Part shown: piece after piece, positions 19,889 to 28,941 of the stretch | How positions within the stretch are numbered: the stretch's first letter is position 1 | Layout: each line of letters opens with the position of its first letter | Assembly (NCBI RefSeq): GCF_001542815.1 | Contig: NZ_CP006992.1 | Location: 4,779,501 to 4,843,500 of the forward strand | DNA length: 64,000 bases | Source of the DNA: Methylobacterium sp. AMS5 | GTDB lineage: Bacteria; Pseudomonadota; Alphaproteobacteria; Rhizobiales; Beijerinckiaceae | Direction: 5' to 3' | Notes under the pieces: model-generated | What the model was told of the DNA's origin: nothing | The model's input: the letters and a program-made list of their open reading frames with translations, nothing else | Database searches by the model: none | Position numbers and translations under genes: made by a program

Positions 19889-21010
19889 TCAAGGCGCCAC
19901 GGCGAAGCGGGCCTGGGCGAGCGTCGGGCGCTCGTTGAGGTCGCTCCATCCGGCCCGGATGTTCTCGGCCTCGGCGATCTCGCGCTCCTGCGGCGTGGCG
20001 TAGTGCCGGTCCCAATGGTGCAGCTTCTCGCGGATCATCAGGAACCAGAGCGGCGGCACGAACGCGAGCAGCAGACAGATCAGGAATTGCGGCTGCTTGG
20101 GGCCGGTGCGGTCGGGCACGAGCTCGTAGAACGGCTTGTAGCTGTCCTCGTGGTGGCCGGCGTGGTTGGTGATCTCGAGCGCCAGGAGCCGCACGAACGG
20201 GGTGAGGTGGTTCCAGGTGTGGCGTGGCTCGAACCGCCCCGGCGTCGCGGTCACGAGGCCGTAATGCTGGGTGTAGTTGAAGATCTCTAGGAGGATGCGC
20301 GGTCCCAGCAGGCAGACGCCAACCCCGGCGAGCGCCCCGTAGCCGCCGCCGATCAGCCAGAGCAGGCCGACGAAGGCCACGAGGATGCCGACGCGCCAGA
20401 CCCAGGCGTTGCGCGGGTCGAACCACGCGCGCTCGCGCTTCGTCCACATCCGGCGCTCCAGATGGTAGGATTCTGCGATCTGGCCCGCGAAGGTCTTCGC
20501 GAGGTGCCGGTAGAGGTTCTCGCCGCGGCGTGCGTAGTCGGGGTCGTCCGGCGTCACGGTGTGGATGTGGTGCGTGACCACGTGGGTGATCTCGCGCCAG
20601 GGATCGAAGATCATCACCATCCCGATCCGCCCGAGCCAGCGGTGGAACAGGTTTTCACGATGGAACATCTCGTGGAGGGCCGGGGCGACGATGACGAACT
20701 GCGTGAACATCATCGTCACGAAGCCGCCGATCTTCGAGGACGTGCTGTCGAAATGGCCCTGCCCGACCAGCCACGCGTAGAACAGGATCATGGCGAAGCC
20801 CATGACGAGCTGCACCGAGACGATGAGGTCGTAGAGCCAGGGGAAGCGCGCGTCGCGCAGCGAGTGGTCGGGCTCCAGGAACGCGTCGAACAGCAGGATG
20901 CCGATGAGGAGGCCGAAGCCGAGCCAGGCGTGCGGACCGCCGAGCCAGAGCCCGTAGGCGGAGGTCGCCAGCAGCACGGGTGACAGCAGGTACTTGGCGT
21001 AGTCGAGCAT
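19889..21010 (-). CDS. XylM/CymAa-type non-haem di-iron membrane hydroxylase
   Basis: Integral membrane monooxygenase hydroxylating a terminal methyl group with O2. The 373 residues include at least four hydrophobic segments (first MLDYAKYLLSPVLLATSAYG) and the histidine boxes of the family: HEMFHRENLFHRW, HVVTHHIHT, NYTQHYGLV and NHAGHHEDSYKPF. The C-terminal part (AWNHL/TWNH, EITNH, FYELVP, WDRHYATPQERE) resembles xylene monooxygenase XylM, recalled from memory, more than AlkB of alkane degraders. ATG at 21010 follows AGGAGGAGGCTC. It is the first gene of a minus-strand operon reaching the acyl-CoA ligase. Substrates in the family include xylenes, p-cymene and related hydrocarbons; the true substrate is not readable here. 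Confidence 0.87.
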   Translation of the reverse strand: MLDYAKYLLSPVLLATSAYGLWLGGPHAWLGFGLLIGILLFDAFLEPDHSLRDARFPWLYDLIVSVQLVMGFAMILFYAWLVGQGHFDSTSSKIGGFVTMMFTQFVIVAPALHEMFHRENLFHRWLGRIGMVMIFDPWREITHVVTHHIHTVTPDDPDYARRGENLYRHLAKTFAGQIAESYHLERRMWTKRERAWFDPRNAWVWRVGILVAFVGLLWLIGGGYGALAGVGVCLLGPRILLEIFNYTQHYGLVTATPGRFEPRHTWNHLTPFVRLLALEITNHAGHHEDSYKPFYELVPDRTGPKQPQFLICLLLAFVPPLWFLMIREKLHHWDRHYATPQEREIAEAENIRAGWSDLNERPTLAQARFAVAP

Positions 21011-21264
21011 GAGCCTCCTCCTGAGCCGGAGCGCCTCCGGGAACCGCCGTGGCGGCCTCCGGGGACTCTCGATTGCCCCAAGAGTGGCAAGGGCCGGCGG
21101 GGCGCGCCCCAACCCAAAGTCTGGGTCAGATGCGAATGGGATGGGTGCGCCCGTCCGCCTCGCTGGCTTGGGGCTCCGTCCCGACCCGACCTTTCGGCGG
21201 GGCCGCCTCGCGCGGCGGCGGCGCATGCTCGGCCCGCAACGAAAAACCCGGGGGAGACGATTCC
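21011..21264. promoter_or_regulatory. Divergent promoter region between hydroxylase operon and alcohol/aldehyde dehydrogenase operon
   Basis: 254 bp between two divergent start codons. It contains a palindrome GGGGCGCGCCCC at 21099-21110 and GC-rich flanking repeats. Both operons of the oxidation pathway start here, so it is the natural target for the MalT/LuxR-type regulator. I cannot fix the -35/-10 boxes. Confidence 0.5.
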
Positions 21265-22371
21265 ATGGAGGCACTCGCCGCCGTCCTCGACGCGCCGCAG
21301 GAGCGGTTCCGCCTGCGCAGCGTCGACATCGCGAGACCGGGGCCCGGTCAGGTGCTGGTGCGGGTGAAGGCCGCCGGCATCTGCCACACGGACCTGATCT
21401 TCGCCTCCGGCGCGATGGGCAGCCCGTTTCCGCTCATCCTCGGCCACGAGGGCGCGGGCCTCGTCGAGGCGGTCGGCCCCGGCGTCGCCCACGTCGCGCC
21501 GGGCGACAAGGTGTTGCTCACCTTCGATTCCTGCGGCGGCTGCCCGACCTGCCGCAGCGCCAGCCCGGCCTATTGCCACAGCTTCATGGCCCTCAACTTC
21601 GCCTGCATCGATGCCGAGGGCGGCTCGCCCGCACAGGATCCCGGGGGCGGCCGGGTGGCCGCCCGCTTCTTCGGCCAGTCCTCCTTCGCCAGCCTGTGCA
21701 TCGGCAGCGCCCGCAACGTGGTGAAGCTGCCAGCCGACGCCGATCTCGGCGTGCTCGCCCCCCTCGGCTGCGGGGTGCAGACGGGCGTCGGCGGCGTGCT
21801 GCGCTCGCTCGGGGCGCGAGCCGGCTCGACGCTCGTCGTCATGGGCGGCGGCGCGGTCGGCCTCAGCGCGATCCTCGGCGGTGGAATCGCGGAATGCGCA
21901 TCGATCATCCTGATCGAGCCACGCCCGGAGCGGCGGGCGCTCGGCCTCGAACTCGGCGCAACCCACGCCATCGACCCGGCGGCGGAGGATGCCGCCGTGG
22001 CGGTGCGCGCGATCCTGCCGGCGGGCGCCGACTACGTGTTCGACACCAGCGGCAACGTCGCGGCGCTCGAATCGGCCTTCGCGATGCTGGGCCCGCGCGG
22101 CACGCTCGGCATGGTCGGCGTGCCCAGCGCCCTCGACGCCACCCTGCGCCTTCCGATCGTCCCGGCGATCTCCGCCGGCTTCACGGTCAAGGGCATCATC
22201 GAGGGCGACAGCGACCCGCAGAGCTTCCTGCCGGAACTGGTCGCGCTCCACGCCGCCGGGCGCCTGCCGGTCGAGCGCTTCGTGCGCTTCTATCCCTTCT
22301 CCGAGATCAACGAGGCCATCGCCGACGCCCATGCGGGCCACTGCGTCAAGGCGGTGCTGCGGATCGACTGA
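21265..22371 (+). CDS. Zinc-dependent alcohol dehydrogenase (XylB/aryl- or allyl-alcohol type)
   Basis: Oxidises the alcohol made by the hydroxylase to the aldehyde with NAD+. The 368 residues have the catalytic-zinc ligands in GICHTD and GHEGAG, four structural-zinc Cys in SCGGCPTCRSASPAYC, and a Rossmann motif VVMGGGAVGLSAILGG. The start at 21265 is preceded by GGGGGAGACG. The overall form is class III/aryl-alcohol dehydrogenase-like, as in XylB and in geraniol- or perillyl-type dehydrogenases. First gene of a plus-strand operon with the aldehyde dehydrogenase 59 bp downstream. Confidence 0.9.
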   Translation: MEALAAVLDAPQERFRLRSVDIARPGPGQVLVRVKAAGICHTDLIFASGAMGSPFPLILGHEGAGLVEAVGPGVAHVAPGDKVLLTFDSCGGCPTCRSASPAYCHSFMALNFACIDAEGGSPAQDPGGGRVAARFFGQSSFASLCIGSARNVVKLPADADLGVLAPLGCGVQTGVGGVLRSLGARAGSTLVVMGGGAVGLSAILGGGIAECASIILIEPRPERRALGLELGATHAIDPAAEDAAVAVRAILPAGADYVFDTSGNVAALESAFAMLGPRGTLGMVGVPSALDATLRLPIVPAISAGFTVKGIIEGDSDPQSFLPELVALHAAGRLPVERFVRFYPFSEINEAIADAHAGHCVKAVLRID

Positions 22372-22430
22372 CACCGCCGCGGCGCGAACGGAACGAACGA
22401 CAATCAATCAAGCCAAGCGGGAGGATCACG

Positions 22431-23864
22431 ATGCTGGACTTCACGGCCATGACGATCGACGGGCGCGATGCCGAGGCGCCCGGCCGCATCTCGGTGCGCA
22501 ACCCGGCCAACGGCGCGGTCTTCGCCGAGGTGCCCGATGCGGGAGCGGTCGAACTCGACGCGGCGGTCGCGGCCGCGACCCGTGCCTTCCCGGCCTGGGC
22601 CGCGACACCCTGGGCCGAGCGCCAGGCACTGGTCGCCCGAATCGGCGAGGCGATCGCGGGCGAGGCCGACGCGCTGGCCCGGCTCCTCACCCGCGAGCAG
22701 GGCAAGCCGCTCGCCCAGGCGCAGTTCGAGGTGACGGCCGCCGCCCAGTGGTGCGGCGCGATCGCCTCGATGGAACTGCTCGTCGCGGTGGTGGAGGACA
22801 CGGCCGAGCACCGCGTCGAGACGCACCGGGTACCGATCGGCGTGGTGGGCGCAATCTCGCCCTGGAACTTCCCGGTGCTGCTCTCGATCTGGAAGATCGC
22901 GCCCGCGATCCTCGCCGGCAACACCCTCGTGCTGAAGCCCTCGCCCTTCACGCCGCTCTGCGTGCTGCGGGTCGGCGCATTGCTGCGCGAGATCCTGCCG
23001 CCGGGCGTCGTCAACATCGTGACCGGTGGCGACGAACTCGGGCCGCTCATGACGGCGCATCCGGGCTTCGGCAAGATCAGCTTCACGGGTTCCACCGCGA
23101 CCGGGCGGCGGGTGATGGAGAGCGCCGCCGCAACCCTGAAGCGGCTGACGCTCGAACTCGGCGGCAATGATCCTGCCATCGTCTTCCCCGACGTGGACGT
23201 GCAGGCCACCGCGGAGCAGATCTTCTGGTCGGCCTTCACCAACAGCGGCCAGATCTGCGTGGCGACCAAGCGTGTCTACGTCCACGCGGACGTCTACGAC
23301 GCGTTCCTCGCGGCCCTGCGCGCCATCGCCGAGGCGGTGCCGATGGGCGACGGGGCGCAACAGGGGATCGCACTGGGGCCGGTGCAGAACCAGAACCAGT
23401 ACGAGCGGGTGCAGACGCTGCTGGCCGAGTGCCGCGCCTCCGGTGCCACGGTGATCGAGGCGGGCCGTGCCCCCGAGGGCCCGGGTTACTTCATCCCCGT
23501 GACGCTGATCGACGATCCCGACGAATCGAGCCGCATCGTGCAGGAGGAGCAGTTCGGCCCGGTCCTGCCACTGATCCGCTTCACCGACGAGGACGACGTG
23601 GTCGCCCGCGCCAACGCGAGCGAGTACGGCCTTGCCGCCACGATCTGGACCTGCGACGAGGCCCGCGCCCTGCGGCTGGCCGGGCGGATCGAGGCCGGCA
23701 GCGTCTGGATCAACGAGGCTCTGGCACTCTCGCCCTTCGCGGCCTTCGGCGGCCACAAGCAATCGGGCGTCGGCCAGGAGAACGGCATCGGCGGGCTCGA
23801 AGAGTTCACCAATCCTAAGACCGTCACGATCCGCCGCCCCGCCGCCCAGGCCGCCGCGGCCTGA
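22431..23864 (+). CDS. NAD(P)-dependent aldehyde dehydrogenase
   Basis: Oxidises the pathway aldehyde to the carboxylic acid that the acyl-CoA ligase then activates. The 477-residue ALDH has the coenzyme segment PWNFPVLLSIWKIAPAILAG, the catalytic Glu in LELGGNDP (about residue 243), the catalytic Cys in NSGQICVATKR (about 277), and the C-terminal SPFAAFGGHKQSGVG. ATG at 22431 has GGGAGGATCACG before it. It is second in the operon with the alcohol dehydrogenase. Confidence 0.92.
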   Translation: MLDFTAMTIDGRDAEAPGRISVRNPANGAVFAEVPDAGAVELDAAVAAATRAFPAWAATPWAERQALVARIGEAIAGEADALARLLTREQGKPLAQAQFEVTAAAQWCGAIASMELLVAVVEDTAEHRVETHRVPIGVVGAISPWNFPVLLSIWKIAPAILAGNTLVLKPSPFTPLCVLRVGALLREILPPGVVNIVTGGDELGPLMTAHPGFGKISFTGSTATGRRVMESAAATLKRLTLELGGNDPAIVFPDVDVQATAEQIFWSAFTNSGQICVATKRVYVHADVYDAFLAALRAIAEAVPMGDGAQQGIALGPVQNQNQYERVQTLLAECRASGATVIEAGRAPEGPGYFIPVTLIDDPDESSRIVQEEQFGPVLPLIRFTDEDDVVARANASEYGLAATIWTCDEARALRLAGRIEAGSVWINEALALSPFAAFGGHKQSGVGQENGIGGLEEFTNPKTVTIRRPAAQAAAA

Positions 23865-23900
23865 GCTCCCGCGGGACGCGGCCGCTTCTTCCGCGCATCG

Positions 23901-23936
23901 GACGGCCTCCGCGACCGATGGGTTGCGGAGGCCGTC
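23901..23936 (+). terminator. Hairpin terminator after the dehydrogenase operon
   Basis: Inverted repeat with 16-bp arms and one mismatch (GACGGCCTCCGCGACC / GGTTGCGGAGGCCGTC) around a GATG loop, 36 bp after the aldehyde dehydrogenase stop. The following TTTCC is a weak U tract. Confidence 0.6.
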
Positions 23937-24001
23937 GCCGTTTCCGGGGATCGCCGCCCGGCCGGTCTACTCCGATCAGCCGGCTAGCCGCTTCGAAAAG
24001 A

Positions 24002-24032
24002 AGCCGTGCCGTTCCAGCGGGACGGCACGGCT
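24002..24032. terminator. Second hairpin between converging genes
   Basis: Perfect 11-bp arms AGCCGTGCCGT / ACGGCACGGCT with a 9-nt loop, between the plus-strand aldehyde dehydrogenase and the minus-strand oxygenase gene. No strong U tract on either side; probably a bidirectional stop. Confidence 0.5.
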
Positions 24033-24072
24033 CAAGGTGGTCCGGGTCAGGGACGGGAGGAGCGGCGCAACG

Positions 24073-25014
24073 CTATCCGCGCGTGAACGGGTCGTCGGCG
24101 AGGCGGGCAAGGGCCGCGCGGTACTCGGCCGTCAGGCGCTCGCACAGCGCGGCGGCGGCGGGTACGTCGTCGAACCCCGCCACGCCCTGGCCGGCCGACC
24201 AGACATTCCTCCAGGCCTTCGCCTCGTTCTCCATGTCGAGGGCGCCGTGGGGAACGAGGTTGTCCGGGTCGAGCCCGGCTGCGCTGATCGAAGGCCGCAG
24301 GAAGTTCGCCGCCACGCCCGAGATCGCCGGGGTGTAGAGGATGTCGGCGCTGCCGGAAGCGGCGGTCATCCGCTTCTGGGCCTCGCTGACGAGGGATTCC
24401 CGTGTCGCCAGGAAGCGGGTGCCGAGATAGGCGAGATCCGCCCCCATCGCGCGGGCGGCGGCGATGTCGGCCCCGGTCGAGATCGCGCCCGAGAGCGCGA
24501 TCATCCCGGAGAAGAACGAGCGGATTTCGGCCACCAGCGCGAAGGGCGAGAGGGTGCCGGCATGGCCGCCCGCCCCGGCGCAGACGGCGACGATGCCGTC
24601 GACACCGGCGGCGGCGGCCTTCTCGGCGTGACGCCGCCCGATCACGTCATGGAACACGAGGCCACCGTAGGAATGGACGGCGTCCACCACGTCGCGCACC
24701 GCGCCGAGCGAGGTGATGACGAGCGGCACCCGCCGGCGCACCACCGCGTCGAGATCGGCCGCGAGCCGCGGGTTCGAGCGGTGGACGATGAGGTTCACGC
24801 CGTAGGGCGCTGCGTCCGGCCGGTCGGCGAGGCGCGCCTCGATCGCGTCGAGCCATGCGACGAACCCCTCCGTGCTGCGCTGGTTCAGCGCCGGGAAGGT
24901 GCCGACGACGCCTGAGCGGCAGACCTCGACCACGAGGTCGGGGCCGGAGGTCAGGAACATCGGCGCGGCAATGGCCGGCAGGCGCAGGCCCCGGAACAGA
25001 AGGGGGATCGCCAA
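24073..25014 (-). CDS. Nitronate monooxygenase-like FMN enzyme (NMO/2-nitropropane dioxygenase family)
   Basis: A 313-residue TIM-barrel flavoprotein with LPAIAAPMFLTSGPDLVVEV at the N-terminus, AGAGGHAGTLSPFALV as the phosphate/FMN region, and ISTGADIAAARAMGADLAYLGTRF near the C-terminal end. This is the class I NMO signature. Known members oxidise nitronates or detoxify propionate-3-nitronate, and many homologues sit in catabolic clusters with unknown substrates. It reads away from the dehydrogenase operon, with the porin gene 38 bp upstream on the same strand; the two may form a short operon. Confidence 0.8.
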   Translation of the reverse strand: MAIPLLFRGLRLPAIAAPMFLTSGPDLVVEVCRSGVVGTFPALNQRSTEGFVAWLDAIEARLADRPDAAPYGVNLIVHRSNPRLAADLDAVVRRRVPLVITSLGAVRDVVDAVHSYGGLVFHDVIGRRHAEKAAAAGVDGIVAVCAGAGGHAGTLSPFALVAEIRSFFSGMIALSGAISTGADIAAARAMGADLAYLGTRFLATRESLVSEAQKRMTAASGSADILYTPAISGVAANFLRPSISAAGLDPDNLVPHGALDMENEAKAWRNVWSAGQGVAGFDDVPAAAALCERLTAEYRAALARLADDPFTRG

Positions 25015-25052
25015 GGTGTCGCTCTCCTTGCCCGAAGGTTCCGGGTCGCTCG

Positions 25053-25766
25053 TCAGAACCGGTAGGTGATGCCGGTATGCAGGATGACGGGATCAAGGTC
25101 GATCTTGCCCGTCACGCGCGCACCGCCGAGCCCAGGGATCGCCGGATTCAGGAAGCCCTTCAGCGTCGTGCCGACGAAGATTTTGTTGTATGAGAAGAAC
25201 AGGCCGAGCTTTTTCGTGAGCATGTAGTCGAAGCCGACGCGCAGCACCGGGCCGATGGCGTTGTTGACCTTGAGGCGCTGAATGTCGCCATCGGTCGTGT
25301 CGAAGATCAGCGTGTAGTTCACGCCGACGCCGACGAAGGGCTGGAAGGCCCCGAAAGTGCGGAAGTGGTAGTTAAGCGCCGCCACGGCCGGGCCGTACTG
25401 GACCCGTCCCGCCGTCAGCCCGGCGATGGCGCCGGTGCCGCTGATCGTGGTGGTCGGCGGATAGCCGATGATGCCGATGGCGGAGATGTTCGGCGTGAAG
25501 AAGTAGCCGACGCCGAGCGCGAAGGTCTCGCCGTCCCCGACCCGGGCGCGGGCGCCGGGGATCACGGTGCCGAAGGCCGAGACCCGTGCGCGCTCGTAGA
25601 AGTTGACGCTGGCCAGACCCGCCTGGACGTACCACGTGTCCTGGCTGGCGACCGCGAAACTCGGACCGGCCGGCTGCGGCGCGAGATCCGCAGCGTAGGC
25701 CTGCCCCCCTGCCGCGATGGCTCCGAGCGCCAGGACTGCGCCCGCGACGGCTTTCCCCAAAGACAT
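25053..25766 (-). CDS. OmpW/AlkL-family outer-membrane porin
   Basis: Small outer-membrane barrel for uptake of hydrophobic substrates. The 237 residues start with a signal peptide (MSLGKAVAGAVLALGAIAAG, cleavage likely after AYA). Eight-strand OmpW features follow: NISAIGIIGYPPT, QYGPAVAALNYHF, FQPFVGVGVNYTLIF, and a C-terminal ITYRF ending in Phe. The start at 25766 follows AGGGGGGCTGGAC; the open frame extends upstream but without a signal. AlkL, an OmpW homologue, imports alkanes in Pseudomonas, and the position in a hydrocarbon cluster supports the same job here. Confidence 0.87.
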   Translation of the reverse strand: MSLGKAVAGAVLALGAIAAGGQAYAADLAPQPAGPSFAVASQDTWYVQAGLASVNFYERARVSAFGTVIPGARARVGDGETFALGVGYFFTPNISAIGIIGYPPTTTISGTGAIAGLTAGRVQYGPAVAALNYHFRTFGAFQPFVGVGVNYTLIFDTTDGDIQRLKVNNAIGPVLRVGFDYMLTKKLGLFFSYNKIFVGTTLKGFLNPAIPGLGGARVTGKIDLDPVILHTGITYRF

Positions 25767-25981
25767 GTCCAGCCCCCCTGTCCGACCTCTGTGGTTGCAG
25801 GGAGGATGAGCGGGGATCGGGATTGGCGAGGCCATACCAAAGTTGTGCTCGCGGCGAGCGCACCGGCATGTTGTGCCAGGGCCACACCCCACGGCGCGAA
25901 GAGCCGTCACGCCCCGGCCGAAGGGATGGGGCCGATCCGTGCCGCGGCGGCGTACAAGTCGCGGCCAGGAGGAGCCGGCCG
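25767..25981. promoter_or_regulatory. Divergent promoter region, porin operon versus acyl-CoA dehydrogenase operon
   Basis: 215 bp between divergent starts, the second such region in the catabolic cluster. No clear operator was identified by eye. Confidence 0.4.
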
Positions 25982-27109
25982 ATGATCCTGACGGACGAGC
26001 AGACGATGATCCGCGACGCGGTGCGCGCGTTCGTCAGCGCGGAGATTCGGCCGCGGACGCAGATGTTCGAGCGCGACGGCGGCTATCCGGCGGAGGTGTT
26101 CGAGGCGGTCGCGGCGCTCGGCCTGATGGGCATGACGGCCCCCGAGGCGTTCGGCGGGGCCGGCGCCGATTACGTATCCTACGCTCTTGCACTCATGGAA
26201 CTCGCGGCGGGCGACGGTGCACTGTCCACCATCGTCAGCATCCAGAACAGTCTGATCGTCAACAGTATGCTCGCCGAGGGCAGCGCGGCACAGAAGGCGC
26301 GCTGGCTGCCCGATCTCGTCGCCGGCCGAACCCTCGGCGCCTTCGCCCTGACCGAGACCGATGCCGGCTCCGACGCGGCGGCGATCCGAACCCGGGCCCG
26401 GCGCATCGAGGGCGGTTGGCGGCTCGACGGACGCAAGCAGTTCATCACCTCCGGCCGCATCGCCGGCCTCGCGCTCGTCGTCGCGGTCACCGATCCCGAG
26501 GCGGGCCGAAAGGGCATGACCGCCTTCCTCGTGCCCACCGACACGCCGGGCTACGGCGTCGAGCGGGTCGAACACAAGCTGGGGCAGGGCGCCTCGGACA
26601 CCTGCGCGCTGGTGTTCGAGGGGCTCGATCTGCCGGAGGACGCTGTGCTGGGCCGGATCGGCGGCGGCTACCGCACGGCGCTCGCCAACCTGGAGGTCGG
26701 GCGCATCGGCATCGCCGCACAATGCGTCGGCATGGCTCAAGCGGCGTTCGACATCGCCATCACCTACGCCAAGGAGCGCTGCAGCTTCGGCAAGCCCATC
26801 GTCGAGCATCAAGCGGTCGGCTTCCGCCTCGCGGATCTCGCCGCCCGGCTGGAGGCGTCGCGCCAGCTCGTGCTGCACGCCGCCGCCCTCAAGGAGGCCG
26901 GCCGCCCCTGCCTGCGCGAGGCCTCGATGGCCAAGCTCGTGGCCAGCGAGATGGCGGAGGCCGTCTGCTCCGGAGCGATCCAGACGCTCGGCGGCTACGG
27001 CTACCTGGAAGAGTACGGCGTGGCCAAGATCTACCGCGATGTCCGGGTGTGCCAGATCTACGAGGGCACCTCCGACATCCAGCGGCTCGTCATCGCGAGG
27101 ACCCTGTGA
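25982..27109 (+). CDS. Acyl-CoA dehydrogenase
   Basis: FAD enzyme introducing the 2,3 double bond of acyl-CoA, the first beta-oxidation step. The 375 residues are of standard length, with ALTETDAGSDAAAIRT (FAD/substrate segment), KQFITSG, the QTLGGYGYLEEYGV segment, and the catalytic Glu in CQIYEGTSDIQRLVIART at the C-terminus. ATG at 25982 follows CAGGAGGAGCC. The stop overlaps the next thiolase start (TGATG), so the two are translationally coupled. Confidence 0.93.
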   Translation: MILTDEQTMIRDAVRAFVSAEIRPRTQMFERDGGYPAEVFEAVAALGLMGMTAPEAFGGAGADYVSYALALMELAAGDGALSTIVSIQNSLIVNSMLAEGSAAQKARWLPDLVAGRTLGAFALTETDAGSDAAAIRTRARRIEGGWRLDGRKQFITSGRIAGLALVVAVTDPEAGRKGMTAFLVPTDTPGYGVERVEHKLGQGASDTCALVFEGLDLPEDAVLGRIGGGYRTALANLEVGRIGIAAQCVGMAQAAFDIAITYAKERCSFGKPIVEHQAVGFRLADLAARLEASRQLVLHAAALKEAGRPCLREASMAKLVASEMAEAVCSGAIQTLGGYGYLEEYGVAKIYRDVRVCQIYEGTSDIQRLVIARTL

Positions 27110-28284
27110 TGCGCACCCACACCCGTTCCGACACCGTCATCCTCGGCTACGCCCGCACCCCGATGGGCGGCCTGATGGGAAGCCTGCGCGGGCTCACGGC
27201 ACCGCAACTCGGCGCCGCCGCGATCCGCGCCGCGCTCGACCGATCCGGGGCCGTCGAGGTGGACCGGGTGCTGATGGGCTGCGTGCTGCTCGGCGGTCTC
27301 GGCCAGGCGCCGGCCCGGCAGGCGGCGCTCGCCGCGGGACTGCCGGAGGCGGTCCCCTGCACCGCGGTGAGCAAGGTCTGCGGCTCCGGCATGGAGGCCC
27401 TGATCCTCGGCCACGCCCTGCTGCAGGCTGGGCTCGCGCGCCGCGTGGTGGCGGGCGGCATGGAGAGCATGAGCAACGCACCCCACCTCCTGCCGGATCT
27501 GCGCGGCGGTGCCCGGCTCGGCCACCGCGGCGCGGTCGACAGCCTGTTCCACGACGGTCTGGAGGACGCCTACGAGCCGGGGCGGCTCATGGGCAGCTTC
27601 GGCGACCGGATCGCGGCCGAGTACGGCTTCACCCGCGCCGAGCAGGACGCCTTCGCGTTGGAAAGCCTGCGCCGGGCGCTGGCCGCGCAGGCGGAGCACG
27701 CCTTCGCACGCGAACTCGTCGGCGTCCCCTCCGGCTCGGCGCAGGTCGAGCAGGACGAGCAGCCCGGAAAGGCCAAGCCCGAGAAGATCCCGACCCTGCG
27801 GCCGGCCTTCTCGCCGGACGGGACCGTGACGGCGGCCAATGCCAGCTCGATTTCCGACGGAGCCGCCGCCCTCGTCCTGGCCGATGCGGCCGACGCGGAA
27901 GCCGCGGGGCTGGCGCCTCTGGCCCGCCTCGTCGGCACGGCGTCCCATGCTGGGCCGCCCGCACGCTTCGCCTGCGCGCCCGTCCCCGCCATCCGAGCCC
28001 TGCTGGAGCAGGTGGGGTGGGGTGTCGGTGAGGTCGATTTGTTCGAGATCAACGAGGCCTTCGCGCTGGTGCCGATGATCGCGATGCGGGAGCTCGGCAT
28101 CCCGCACGCGCGCCTCAACGTCCACGGCGGCGCCTGCGCGCTCGGCCATCCGCTCGGGGCCAGCGGCGCCCGCATCGTCGCGACGCTCCTCGGTGCCCTG
28201 AAGGCCCGCGGGTTGAGGCGCGGCGTCGCCAGCCTCTGCATCGGCGGCGGCGAAGCGACGGCTCTCGCCCTGGAGATCACTTGA
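27109..28284 (+). CDS. Acetyl-CoA C-acetyltransferase (thiolase) 2
   Basis: A 391-residue thiolase with the nucleophile in SKVCGSGMEALILG (about residue 88), NEAFALVPM, GGACALGHPLGASGARI and CIGGGEATALALE. It is closer to AtoB/PhaA-type acetoacetyl-CoA thiolases than the first thiolase of the cluster, judging by QVEQDEQPGKAKPEKIPTL-type sequence. Having two thiolases suggests different chain lengths or a branched/short end product. Coupled to the acyl-CoA dehydrogenase by overlapping stop and start. Confidence 0.92.
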   Translation: MRTHTRSDTVILGYARTPMGGLMGSLRGLTAPQLGAAAIRAALDRSGAVEVDRVLMGCVLLGGLGQAPARQAALAAGLPEAVPCTAVSKVCGSGMEALILGHALLQAGLARRVVAGGMESMSNAPHLLPDLRGGARLGHRGAVDSLFHDGLEDAYEPGRLMGSFGDRIAAEYGFTRAEQDAFALESLRRALAAQAEHAFARELVGVPSGSAQVEQDEQPGKAKPEKIPTLRPAFSPDGTVTAANASSISDGAAALVLADAADAEAAGLAPLARLVGTASHAGPPARFACAPVPAIRALLEQVGWGVGEVDLFEINEAFALVPMIAMRELGIPHARLNVHGGACALGHPLGASGARIVATLLGALKARGLRRGVASLCIGGGEATALALEIT

Positions 28285-28683
28285 AGGAAGCGGCATCGTC
28301 TGGAGCAACAGGAATCGCGGACACATTTCCGTCGGACGAGGGGCGATGCAATGAAGGTGTTTGGTTGCCCTTCCATGTCTGTTCCGACCCGCCGAGCAGT
28401 CATTCCATCGGAAAGCACCGAGAGTCCGCAATGGGTCACGAGGGGCCCATCAACTGAGCCGTACTGAACGGCCGCCTGCTTCTTTGCCAATCTTTGATGA
28501 CGGACCACGATTGGCCAGGAGGTGCAGCAATCGACAGCTAGCCTCGCGATTTTCCCCTTCGGATCATGTATCTGTCGATGCCGATTTGATGTTTCGTTAA
28601 AAGCGGCTGGAGCTTCCGGGATTTTGGACCGTGATCATGCCTATGTAGCAGGGGCTTCCCGAGCTGAATTATCAGTATATCAA
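28285..28683. other. Gene-free boundary between catabolic and mobilization blocks
   Basis: About 400 bp with no supported frame. GC content falls towards 28550-28680. It separates converging transcription of thiolase 2 (+) and the exonuclease VII-like genes (-). Confidence 0.4.
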
Positions 28684-28727
28684 AGCACAACCACCGCCGA
28701 TGAATTATCATTGGCGGTGGTTGTGCT
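28684..28727 (-). terminator. Long hairpin terminator of the mobilization/exonuclease operon
   Basis: Perfect 15-bp arms AGCACAACCACCGCC / GGCGGTGGTTGTGCT. The loop itself can pair further (ATGA..TCAT), giving a nearly continuous 20-bp stem. It begins 6 bp after the stop of the small XseB-like gene. Confidence 0.7.
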
Positions 28728-28732
28728 GTATA

Positions 28733-28918
28733 TCACGCGCTGCGGCGACGCAGCTCTGAGATCCTTGCGTTCAGTACGGCGCGCAGCTCTTGCACCTCGG
28801 TATAGGCGGCTTCCACCTTCTCGAAGGAGGCCAGCCCATCACGGCGGATCTCTTGGGTCAGCGATTCGATGCGCCTGACCGCGGCCAGGAAGCTCGGGGT
28901 CTGGGGGGAATGGTTCAT
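28733..28918 (-). CDS. XseB-like small subunit of an exonuclease VII-type complex
   Basis: A 61-residue, all-helical protein (FLAAVRRIESLTQEIRRDGL, then EKVEAAYTEVQELRAVLNAR) with the size and two-helix layout of exonuclease VII small subunits, which start with FEEALxxLExIVxxLE. On its own it would be hypothetical; its position 23 bp after an XseA-like gene makes the call. A weak AAGGA lies before the ATG at 28918. Last gene before a long hairpin terminator. Confidence 0.55.
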   Translation of the reverse strand: MNHSPQTPSFLAAVRRIESLTQEIRRDGLASFEKVEAAYTEVQELRAVLNARISELRRRSA

Positions 28919-28941
28919 GGTATCAGCGTCCTTGAGTGATG

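Noticed and set aside
19889..21010. Calling the hydroxylase AlkB (alkane 1-monooxygenase)
   Set aside because: The histidine boxes fit either family, but the C-terminal half and the fused ferredoxin reductase partner fit XylM/CymAa better; no rubredoxin gene is present.
21060..21110. Possible sigma-54 promoter in the hydroxylase/dehydrogenase divergent region
   Set aside because: TGGCAAG and TTGCC-like pieces are present but the -24/-12 spacing does not fit on either strand.
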